Shown one piece after another: positions 33,710 through 40,579 of a stretch of DNA of 64,000 nucleotides. The notes under the pieces are model-generated. The model made no database searches. It had not been told where the DNA came from and worked only from the letters and a program-made list of their open reading frames with translations. The stretch's first letter is position 1. Each line of letters begins with the position of its first letter. Made by a program: the position numbers and the translations under genes. The stretch is taken from NCBI GenBank assembly GCA_021769135.1, contig JAETTM010000026.1:1-64000 (forward strand). The letters run 5' to 3'. Source of the DNA: Lachnospiraceae bacterium (lineage in GTDB: Bacteria; Bacillota; Clostridia; Lachnospirales; Lachnospiraceae).

Positions 33710-34189
33710 ATGCATTTTGGTTTTTCTTATATTGGATTGCTCTATCTGGTTATGCTGATGACGCCCAATATTATTTGGACGAAGCATCAGCCCAAAGATT
33801 ATGAGAAATACGCGAAAAATGAAAACAGGATATTGCTGATGATGGAGAGGTTTGGGGAAATAGCGGTTTCCTGTCTGGTGCTGATATTTTCTGATTTCAA
33901 TATAAGGGCCTGGTCGAACTGGTCCTGGTGCCTGCTGATTTCCTTTGGGCTGATGGTGCTTTATGAAATATATTGGGTACGGTATTTCAGGAGTGAAAAG
34001 ACCATGGGGGATTTCTACAGCAGCCTGCTTGGAGTGCCGGTGGCTGGGGCAACCTTGCCGGTAGCAGCATTTTTCCTGCTCGCCATATATGGGAAAAATA
34101 TATTTTTGGCGCTGGCGGTGATTATCCTGGGCGTGGGCCATATCGGCATTCATTTGATGCACAGGGAAGAGGCGAATGCCAATAAATGA
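33710..34189 (+). CDS. Membrane protein with altered 3' end
   Basis: A protein of about 159 residues with four to five membrane helices (FGFSYIGLLYLVMLM, IAVSCLVLIFSDF, WCLLISFGLMVLYEIYWV, IFLALAVIILGVGHIGIHL). The C-terminus is now LMHREEANANK. The direct repeat at 34860 would give LMHREEANCNRKR, so the downstream toxin-antitoxin cassette probably replaced the original last codons. The ATG at 33710 is preceded by GAGAGGGG. Confidence 0.65.
   Translation: MHFGFSYIGLLYLVMLMTPNIIWTKHQPKDYEKYAKNENRILLMMERFGEIAVSCLVLIFSDFNIRAWSNWSWCLLISFGLMVLYEIYWVRYFRSEKTMGDFYSSLLGVPVAGATLPVAAFFLLAIYGKNIFLALAVIILGVGHIGIHLMHREEANANK
34151..34177. repeat. Left 27-bp direct repeat flanking the DinJ/YafQ cassette
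   Basis: CATTTGATGCACAGGGAAGA and the next 7 bases (GGCGAAT) match the copy at 34860-34886 at 26 of 27 positions, T to C at the fourth base. It lies in the 3' end of the membrane gene. Confidence 0.75.
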
Positions 34190-34196
34190 ACTATTA

Positions 34197-34231
34197 ATTT
34201 TTCGTGCAAAATATTGTATTTTTCGTGCAAA
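34197..34231. promoter_or_regulatory. Direct-repeat operator candidate before dinJ
   Basis: ATTTTTCGTGCAAA occurs twice, at 34197-34210 and 34218-34231, exactly 21 bp (two helical turns) apart, 37 bp before the antitoxin start. RelB/DinJ antitoxins repress their own operons through paired sites, so this is the likely target. Confidence 0.6.
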
Positions 34232-34268
34232 TAGCATATACTGTAATCATCAGAAAGGAGATGATGAT

Positions 34269-34547
34269 ATGGCTGGCTCTACAACAAATATCAGTATCCG
34301 CATGGATTCAGACTTGAAAGCGCAAGCTGACAGGCTGTTCGGAGAACTCGGCATGAATCTGACAACAGCATTTAACATTTTTGTCCGTCAATCGCTCCGT
34401 GAGGGGCGGATTCCCTTTGAAGTTTCCCTCAACCAGCCTAACAGCGCAACAATTGCCGCCATGCTGGAGGCGGAAAGGATTGCGAAAGACCCGTCAGTGA
34501 AAGGATATACTGATTTGGATGAACTGTTCGCAGACCTGATGGAATGA
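34269..34547 (+). CDS. dinJ: RelB/DinJ-family antitoxin
   Basis: A 92-residue antitoxin. The N-terminal ribbon-helix-helix (TTNISIRMDSDLKAQADRLF, then LGMNLTTAFNIFVRQSLREG) binds DNA. The C-terminal half (IAAMLEAERIAKDPSVKGYT, DLDELFADL) wraps the toxin. AAAGGAG precedes the ATG at 34269. It overlaps the toxin gene by 4 bp. Confidence 0.92.
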   Translation: MAGSTTNISIRMDSDLKAQADRLFGELGMNLTTAFNIFVRQSLREGRIPFEVSLNQPNSATIAAMLEAERIAKDPSVKGYTDLDELFADLME

Positions 34548-34834
34548 GGAATGTAAAGTATACTGTCAAGTACACCACGCAATTTAAAAGAGACTATAAA
34601 TTGGCAATGAAGCGGGGGATGGACATCGGGCTGCTTGAGGACGTGATTTCCACGCTTGCTATGGGGCTTCCCCTCCCAGAGAAAAACCGGGAACATGCTC
34701 TGACCGGAAACTGGGCCGGATACCGTGAGTGCCATGTTCTGCCAGACTGGTTGCTGATATACCGCATTGATGATGGAGTTTTGGTACTGATTTTATCCTG
34801 CACCGGAACACACAGCGATTTGTTTGGCGGATGA
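34544..34834 (+). CDS. yafQ: YafQ/RelE-family mRNA interferase toxin
   Basis: A 96-residue toxin with the YafQ pattern: YTTQFKRDYKLAMKRG at the start, REHALTGNWAGYRECHVLPDWLLIYRI and CTGTHSDLFG. The His and Asp of CHVLPDW, the His of GTHSD and the last Phe match the catalytic set of E. coli YafQ. It would cut mRNA on the ribosome when not bound by DinJ. Translation is coupled through the ATGA overlap. Confidence 0.93.
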   Translation: MRNVKYTVKYTTQFKRDYKLAMKRGMDIGLLEDVISTLAMGLPLPEKNREHALTGNWAGYRECHVLPDWLLIYRIDDGVLVLILSCTGTHSDLFGG

Positions 34835-34842
34835 ACTCCGCC
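34826..34842 (+). terminator. Hairpin at the toxin stop codon
   Basis: GGCGGA (34826-34831) pairs with TCCGCC (34837-34842) around the TGAAC containing the yafQ stop. There is no T run, so it may be an end structure of the cassette rather than a classical terminator. Confidence 0.4.
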
Positions 34843-34859
34843 TGCCGCCGTATGGGATG

Positions 34860-34886
34860 CATCTGATGCACAGGGAAGAGGCGAAT
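34860..34886. repeat. Right 27-bp direct repeat flanking the DinJ/YafQ cassette
   Basis: This is the second copy of the repeat at 34151-34177, identical at 26 of 27 bases. Read in the frame of the membrane gene it continues into CNRKR and a stop, which looks like the original end of that gene. Confidence 0.75.
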
Positions 34887-34914
34887 TGTAATAGGAAGAG
34901 GTGAATCGAAGCAA

Positions 34915-35595
34915 ATGGATATCAGGCATTTCTATACGGAAAAGGGGCAAGGAAAACCGCTTATTCTGCTTCATGGGAATGGGGAGGAGAGCAGTTATTT
35001 TGAAAAGCAGATGGACGAATTTGCGCACTATTTTCGCGTATATGCTTTGGATACGAGAGGACACGGAAATACGCCGCGGGGAGACAAACCTTTCAGCATC
35101 CGTCAGTTCACAGAGGACTTGCGGGGGTTTATGGAGGAACAAGGGATAGCCAAGACCCACTTGCTGGGATTTTCCGATGGAGGCAATATTGCGATGGTAT
35201 TTGCAATCAAATACCCTGACTATGTGGACAGATTAATCTTAAACGGCGCTAATCTGAATGCAGCCGGCGTAAAACCCGGCACACAGATTCCTATAGAAAT
35301 TGGGTATAAAATTGCCCGGAAATTTGCAGGAAAAAGCAGCAAGGCCAGGTTAAACGCGGAGATGCTGGGATTGATGGTTAATGACCCGGATGTATCCGTA
35401 GAGGAACTTAGCAGGATACGGGCAAAGACGCTGGTTATCGCAGGAAAAAGGGATATGATTAAAGAGGCGCACACAAAGTTGATTGCCGCGAGTATCCGTG
35501 ATGCGGAGCTGGCAATTATTGACGGGAATCATTTTATAGCGAATAAAAACCCGGAGGCCTTCAACGCCAGGGTGCTTGCTTTCCTGGAAGAATAG
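34915..35595 (+). CDS. Alpha/beta-fold hydrolase
   Basis: A 226-residue alpha/beta hydrolase: LILLHGNGEESSYF (oxyanion loop), LGFSDGGNIAM (nucleophile Ser), VIAGKRDMI (Asp) and DGNHFIANKNP (His). The short cap suggests a small ester or amide substrate. GGAAGAGGTG lies upstream of the ATG. The preceding gene was disrupted by the toxin-antitoxin cassette. Confidence 0.92.
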   Translation: MDIRHFYTEKGQGKPLILLHGNGEESSYFEKQMDEFAHYFRVYALDTRGHGNTPRGDKPFSIRQFTEDLRGFMEEQGIAKTHLLGFSDGGNIAMVFAIKYPDYVDRLILNGANLNAAGVKPGTQIPIEIGYKIARKFAGKSSKARLNAEMLGLMVNDPDVSVEELSRIRAKTLVIAGKRDMIKEAHTKLIAASIRDAELAIIDGNHFIANKNPEAFNARVLAFLEE

Positions 35596-35673
35596 GATTT
35601 ACGGAAGCTTTGAAAGGATGAAAAAGGATAAAATATTGCGGCGGAAGTTGTTAAATAGGCAATCCCGGATTGT

Positions 35674-36186
35674 CTATTGCTGCCTTAAATCCAGATACAT
35701 CATTTCGAAATCATAATAAGCGTTTCCTATTTTGAAATACGCAGGTATGGTGCCGATGCGCCGAAAACCATATTTTTCATATACATGAATTGCGTTTTCG
35801 TTGTCGCTCCGTACTTCAAGCTGGATGATTTCTATATCATTTTGGCGGGCATATTCAATTAGTTTTTCCATGAGCATGCTGCCGATTCCTTTATTCCATT
35901 GGGATTTGATGATAGCCAGGCTCATTTCGGCACGGTGGCTCATCCGGCGGGGGAATCCGCTTAAATTACAGTGGCCAACTATTTCCCCGCATTTCCAGGC
36001 ACCATATTGGACGGACTGCCTGGAAGAGTGCGACTGCTGGAGAAATTCCCTCTCCTGCTCTATGGTAACAGGAAGGCCTTCTTTTCCAAATGTCAGATTA
36101 TCGGTTTCGCCGCCTATCTTTTTCAGGTATTCAATCATTTTTTCCGCATCTTCGGGCAATAGCTCCCTTATTTCAATATTCTCCAT
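35674..36186 (-). CDS. GNAT-family N-acetyltransferase
   Basis: A 170-residue protein. EIRELLPEDAEKMIEYLKKIGGETDNL is the family N-terminus; SLAIIKSQWNKGIGSMLMEKLIEYARQN carries the acetyl-CoA loop; LEVRSDNENAIHVYEKYGFRRIG is the C-terminal motif. It resembles small-molecule or ribosomal-protein acetyltransferases. AGGAG precedes the ATG. Confidence 0.93.
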   Translation of the reverse strand: MENIEIRELLPEDAEKMIEYLKKIGGETDNLTFGKEGLPVTIEQEREFLQQSHSSRQSVQYGAWKCGEIVGHCNLSGFPRRMSHRAEMSLAIIKSQWNKGIGSMLMEKLIEYARQNDIEIIQLEVRSDNENAIHVYEKYGFRRIGTIPAYFKIGNAYYDFEMMYLDLRQQ

Positions 36187-36205
36187 GGGGATTCGCTCCT
36201 TTATG

Positions 36206-36265
36206 GTAACAGTTTAGCTTTTCGGCTGTTTGCAGCCAGTGCAAAGTCCTGGGCTGAACAGTTAC
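36206..36265. repeat. 60-bp family A inverted-repeat element
   Basis: GTAACAGTTTAGC (36206-36218) and GGCTGAACAGTTAC (36252-36265) are near-complementary ends. The middle holds GCAGCCAGTGCAAAGTCCTG, shared with the element at 10142. TCTTTATG follows. It lies upstream of the minus-strand GNAT gene. Confidence 0.6.
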
Positions 36266-36366
36266 TCTTTATGTCCTATTATTTTACTATACTTATGCAT
36301 ATTATGCCACTGGATTTTTAAGAGACCTTAATTCCGTAGAAAAGGCTGTACGGCCAGTTCCAATAC

Positions 36367-36510
36367 ATGGTATAATATCGAAACAGAAGGGCATTGTTTC
36401 GACTATCTGATTCCATGTGCGCTAGTGCGCACAGAATTATGGTATAATATCGAAACAGAAGGGCGCTGTTTGGACTGTCTGATTCTATGTGCGCTAATAC
36501 GTGTGGCCCA
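36367..36510 (+). repeat. Tandem 72-bp duplication carrying an extended -10 promoter
   Basis: Two units (36367-36438 and 36439-36510) share ATGGTATAATATCGAAACAG, then AAGGGC and TGATT(C/T)(C/T)ATGTGCGCTA. Each has TGGTATAAT, an extended -10 box (TATAAT at 36371 and 36443), without a clear -35. The first copy also has a GTGCGC/GCGCAC palindrome. It fills the 360-bp gap before the double-GNAT gene and probably gives that gene two promoters. Confidence 0.65.
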
Positions 36511-36545
36511 TTATTGCATGCAGAAAAGGAAGAGAGAAAAGGAAG

Positions 36546-37751
36546 ATGGAGCATAAGGGAACGAAAATAATTGAAACAAAACGTCTTATACTTAGGCCAT
36601 TTCGAATGGAGGATGCGGAATTTATGTTCCGCAATTGGGCATCCGACCCGGAAGTGACTAGATTTCTGACCTGGCCTGCGCACAGGAATATAGGCGATTC
36701 AGAGCGGGTTATACAGGAGTGGATGGATAAAATAGATGACCCTGAAAGCTATCAATGGGCGATAGAATGGAAAATAACCCACGAACCTATTGGAAGTATG
36801 GGGGCTGTGAGAATAGATAACAGGACAGAGTCTGCCACAATCGGCTACTGCATCGGCCGCAGCTGGTGGGGAAAAGGGGTTACTGCGGAAGCATTGCGGG
36901 CGGTCATCCGTTTCTTTTTTGACGAAGTAGGGATGAACTGTGTCAATTCCTGCCATGACCCCCGGAATCCCAATTCCGGAAAAGTGATGAAAAAATGTGG
37001 CATGGTCTATGAAGGAACGTGGAGGGCAGGCGGCGTAAATAATATGGGGGTATGCGACGAGTCCTGGTATTCCATTTTGAGAGAAGAATATTATGGGGGA
37101 AAGAAGCCGGAAATAATAATCCGCAATGAAAATGGGGATGATTATCGTGCTGTGGAAGAATTGACGAGGAAGGCTTTCTGGAATGTGAATGTGCCGGGGT
37201 GTAATGAGCATTATCTGGTGCATGTTATGCGCCAGCATGAGGATTTTATCCCGGAACTGGATTTGGTGGCGGTGACGGCGGACGGAAAAATTGTGGGGAA
37301 TGTAATGTATACCAGGGCAAAGGTGCGGGATGAAAAGGGAGAGGAAAGGACAGTCCTCACTTTTGGGCCAATCAGCGTCCTGCCCAGATATCAGAGGCAG
37401 GGAATCGGGAAAATGCTTTTGGAATACAGTTTTCGGAAAGCAGCGGAAATGGGATATTCGGCCATTGTCATATTCGGCAACCCGGCCAACTATGTTGCCA
37501 GAGGGTTTAAAAGCTGTAAAAAGTATAACGTGTGCGCGGCGGATGGCGTCTACCCTTCCGCGATGCTTGTAAAGGAACTGGCAGAAGGGCTGTTGGACGG
37601 AAGGAAATGGTTTTACCGGGAAAGCCCTGTATTTGAGTTTAGCGGCAACGAAGCGGAGAAGTTTGATGAGGCATTTGAGCCTATGGAAAAGGGGTTTAGC
37701 TTTAGTCAGGAGGAATTTTATATCCATAGCCATTCGGCGATAAGGGATTAA
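36546..37751 (+). CDS. Two-domain GNAT acetyltransferase
   Basis: A protein of about 401 residues. Residues 1-180 are a RimJ/RimL-type domain (ETKRLILRPFRMEDAEFMFRNW, IGYCIGRSWWGKGVTAEALRAV, SGKVMKKCGMVYEGTWR). Residues 195-401 are a YhbS-like domain (IIRNENGDDYRAVEELTRKAF, ISVLPRYQRQGIGKMLLEYSFRKA, GFKSCKKYNVCAADG). Both acetyl-CoA loops look intact, so both may be active. The start at 36546 has GGAAG in front. Substrates are unknown. Confidence 0.9.
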   Translation: MEHKGTKIIETKRLILRPFRMEDAEFMFRNWASDPEVTRFLTWPAHRNIGDSERVIQEWMDKIDDPESYQWAIEWKITHEPIGSMGAVRIDNRTESATIGYCIGRSWWGKGVTAEALRAVIRFFFDEVGMNCVNSCHDPRNPNSGKVMKKCGMVYEGTWRAGGVNNMGVCDESWYSILREEYYGGKKPEIIIRNENGDDYRAVEELTRKAFWNVNVPGCNEHYLVHVMRQHEDFIPELDLVAVTADGKIVGNVMYTRAKVRDEKGEERTVLTFGPISVLPRYQRQGIGKMLLEYSFRKAAEMGYSAIVIFGNPANYVARGFKSCKKYNVCAADGVYPSAMLVKELAEGLLDGRKWFYRESPVFEFSGNEAEKFDEAFEPMEKGFSFSQEEFYIHSHSAIRD

Positions 37752-37912
37752 AGTGAATTGGCTTCCAAATGCGTGAAATGCAGTATGGGAAAGGAAAATG
37801 GAGATTTCCTGTATTTGGTTACTGGCAGATGGGTTTTGCACAAAAGGCTGAGGCATGCTACTATAAAAAGCAGAAATATTGTAAACAATGAGCCGGGAAA
37901 GGAAATAGCTTT

Positions 37913-39061
37913 ATGGAATATTTTGTTACAGAAATTCAGATAAAACAATTGAGGCATTTGTCCAATATATGTATAGAGCTAAACCATAATAAGCGTACGA
38001 ATTTGCTGTTGACTGGGAAAAATGGTTCGGGAAAAACAACGGTATTGCGTGCTATGAAGGATTATTTAGCGGCCATTAACCAAGGGGTTTTTGCAGATTT
38101 TGAAGCAACGGGAATGGATGATAATCATTATGGGCTTCGTGTTGTTTTTAATAAAAATGTTGGGATAGATGAAGCATATGCCAGAGGAAGATTCCTGACG
38201 GCATTTTATAGCGCTGACCGGAAAACAAGTATTGTGAAGCATAAAAATATAGAAGATGTTGTCTTAAAGACAAGTTATCCGCTGGAATCAAATCCGGGAA
38301 ATGTATTGTTAAAATATTTGGTTCATTTAAAAACACAGCAGGCATATGCCAGAAACGAAGGGGATATGGCGATGGTACAGATGCTTGATGAGTGGTTCGA
38401 GCGTTTCACAAATGCTTTAAAAGTGCTGTTGGACAATCAGACAATAGAATTAAAATACGATTATAAAAATTATGATTTTCAAATTATTGAAGATGGAAAG
38501 AAAAAATTTGGATTTGACCAGTTATCGGACGGTTATTCGGCGGCTATACAGATTGTAGCAGATTTGATTTTGCGTATGGAACAGAATTGGCTGAAGAAAT
38601 GCGTTTTGAGCACATATGATGTGGAAGGCCTGGTCATGATAGACGAACTGGAAACCCATCTGCATATTAGTTTGCAGAGAAAAATCCTACCTTTTTTAGT
38701 TGAGTTTTTTCCTAAAATACAGTTTATTGTTTCCACCCATTCGCCCTATATTTTAAATTCAATTGAAGACTGTGTTATCTATGATTTGGAAAAAAATATC
38801 CGCATGGAAAATATGTCGGGATATTCGGCGGAAGGAATAGTGGAAGGATATTTTGAATATGAGTCTTATTCAGACCTTCTTTTGAAAAAGGTTAAAAGAT
38901 ACGAAACGCTGGTAAATCTTCAAAATCCAACGGATGAAGAGCGGGCAGAAAGGGCAAAGATTTTGATTGGACTGAAACAATTGTCAGGGGATTTGTCAAA
39001 GGAAGCAAAAAGCGCATTCGAAGAAATAGAGCAAAAAAGGACACGATATGATAAAATTTAA
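37913..39061 (+). CDS. ptuA: PtuA-like AAA ATPase (Septu-type defence pair)
   Basis: A 382-residue SMC/OLD-like ATPase: Walker A TGKNGSGKTT (34-43), signature-like FDQLSDGYSAAIQIVADLI, Walker B LVMIDELETHLHISLQRKI, and the H-loop IVSTHSPYILNSIED. It lacks a Toprim domain. The next gene, overlapping by 14 bp, encodes an HNH nuclease; this ATPase + HNH layout is that of the Septu anti-phage system (PtuA/PtuB). Pair assignment is by architecture, without alignment to known PtuA. GGGAAAGGAAA precedes the ATG. Confidence 0.75.
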   Translation: MEYFVTEIQIKQLRHLSNICIELNHNKRTNLLLTGKNGSGKTTVLRAMKDYLAAINQGVFADFEATGMDDNHYGLRVVFNKNVGIDEAYARGRFLTAFYSADRKTSIVKHKNIEDVVLKTSYPLESNPGNVLLKYLVHLKTQQAYARNEGDMAMVQMLDEWFERFTNALKVLLDNQTIELKYDYKNYDFQIIEDGKKKFGFDQLSDGYSAAIQIVADLILRMEQNWLKKCVLSTYDVEGLVMIDELETHLHISLQRKILPFLVEFFPKIQFIVSTHSPYILNSIEDCVIYDLEKNIRMENMSGYSAEGIVEGYFEYESYSDLLLKKVKRYETLVNLQNPTDEERAERAKILIGLKQLSGDLSKEAKSAFEEIEQKRTRYDKI

Positions 39062-39733
39062 CCGGACAAAAACCGAAAAAGCAAAAGCGGCGGTTGCATC
39101 ATTAAAGGCGGTAAAAGCCGTAAATGGAAATTATAATACCCCGGAAGTAAATGCGGCTTTGGCAGAAATGTTTTGTGGAAAATGCTATATTTGCGAGAAT
39201 AAAGAGGGGATTACATCCTTTCAAATAGAACATTTAAAGGCTCATAAAGGGGATGCCGAACTAAAATATGATTGGAATAATTTATTTTGGGCATGTGCAC
39301 ACTGCAACAATATTAAAAGAGTGGAAGATGAGCCGATATTGGATTGCACCCAGGTGGATGTAGAGAAAAAATAGCATTCCGTAAAGAAGGATATTTTGGA
39401 AAAGATGAAAAGTATGAGTTTATTCCTTTAGAGGAAACAATCGAAACAAAAAATACAGTGCATCTGTTGTACCGCGCATATTATGGAAATACACCGCAAA
39501 AGAGAATGGAAGCGGTAAATATCCGCCGCGCCTTAAGGCGCAATTTATCGGATTTTAAAAATCTGGTTAGAGAATATTACGAAGCGGAAGATTATGACAA
39601 AGAAGATATTTTATGTGCGATTAAAAAAGAGATAGGGAAGGGCTCCGCTTTCGCGGCATTTAAAAGGTGGCTGTTATGGGACAACAAAGAAAAATATGGG
39701 GATTTGCTGCAGCGTTGCGGGCATTTAGACTAG
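39048..39733 (+). pseudogene. ptuB: PtuB-like HNH endonuclease interrupted by a -1 frameshift at A6
   Basis: The first frame (39048-39374) has CGKCYICENKEG, FQIEHLKAHKGD and NNLFWACAHCNNIK, an HNH/McrA-type zinc-nuclease core with two CxxC pairs. It hits TAG just after GAGAAAAAA (A run 39366-39371). The -1 frame continues IAFRKEGYFGKDEKYEF, then RRALRRNLSDFKNLVREYY, to 39733. One missing A, or slippage on A6, would restore about 228 residues. Marked pseudogene with caution: it could be recoded. The nuclease core is complete before the shift. Confidence 0.65.
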
Positions 39734-39781
39734 TGTGCTGTATGGAAATCCTTTGAGTAATTGTTGCAGGAGGCAAAAAAG

Positions 39782-40471
39782 ATGAGCATAGCATTATGGG
39801 GCGGTTCGATAAGCGACTTGAGCATTGGCTCGATGATTTTACGGGTTATATTGGCGATGATATGCGGCGGTACGATTGGCTGGGACAGGCAGAGGTCGAA
39901 GCATCCGGCGGGGATGAGGACCTATATGCTGGTGTGCCTGGGCGCCTGCGTTGTCATGATTACAGGGGAATTTCTGTTTCGGCAATACAATACGGGGGAT
40001 CCGGCCAGGCTGGGCGCGCAGGTCATAAGCGGAATCGGTTTTCTCGGCGCCGGCAGCATTGTGGTTTCCGGAAGGTCAAAAATAAGGGGGCTGACTACCG
40101 CAGCTGGGCTGTGGACCTCGGCTTGCATCGGCCTGGTAATTGGAACGGGCTTTCTGGAATGCGGCATAGTGGCCACTTTTGCCGTCTATATTATTGTGAA
40201 ATATTTTAAGAAGCTGGAAGGTAAAATTACATATAATGACGGGTGGTTCAGCGTTTATGTCCAGCTGGAGGAAATTTCACGGCTGACGGATTTGTATGAC
40301 AGCGTGAGCGGCCTGGGGATGAAGGTAGGGGATGTCCAAATTTATGGAAAGAAAAATAAGCTGCCCGAAGCTGTGGTATCCATCCAGAATTCCTCTGGAC
40401 AGGGCAGGGATGAGGTGCTGGCAACATTGAATGGGATAAAGGGTATCATTGAGGTGAAATATATTTCATAA
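39782..40471 (+). CDS. mgtC: MgtC/SapB-family membrane protein
   Basis: A 229-residue protein. Four to five membrane helices carry the MgtC motifs RVILAMICGGTIGWDRQRSKHPAGMRTYMLVCLGA, GIGFLGAGSIV and RGLTTAAGLWTSACIGLVIG. A cytoplasmic ACT-like tail (WFSVYVQLEEISRLTDLY, VVSIQNSSGQGRDEVLATL) follows. MgtC proteins influence growth at low Mg2+ and ATP synthase activity in some pathogens; the role here is unknown. AGGAGG lies 8 bases before the ATG at 39782. Confidence 0.92.
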   Translation: MSIALWGGSISDLSIGSMILRVILAMICGGTIGWDRQRSKHPAGMRTYMLVCLGACVVMITGEFLFRQYNTGDPARLGAQVISGIGFLGAGSIVVSGRSKIRGLTTAAGLWTSACIGLVIGTGFLECGIVATFAVYIIVKYFKKLEGKITYNDGWFSVYVQLEEISRLTDLYDSVSGLGMKVGDVQIYGKKNKLPEAVVSIQNSSGQGRDEVLATLNGIKGIIEVKYIS

Positions 40472-40510
40472 GTACCTGATGGGGCAGGCAGCATTCCCCG
40501 GACTATTTCC

Positions 40511-40544
40511 GGAATCATCCATCGGATGCTTCCGGATACTTTTT
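40511..40544 (+). terminator. Terminator after mgtC
   Basis: GGAATCATCC (40511-40520) pairs with GGATGCTTCC (40524-40533) except at one or two internal positions, followed by GGATACTTTTT. It separates mgtC from the convergent PTS regulator. Confidence 0.65.
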
Positions 40545-40579
40545 AAGGTAATGGATAGAAGCTTCATTCGCTAAAAGAG

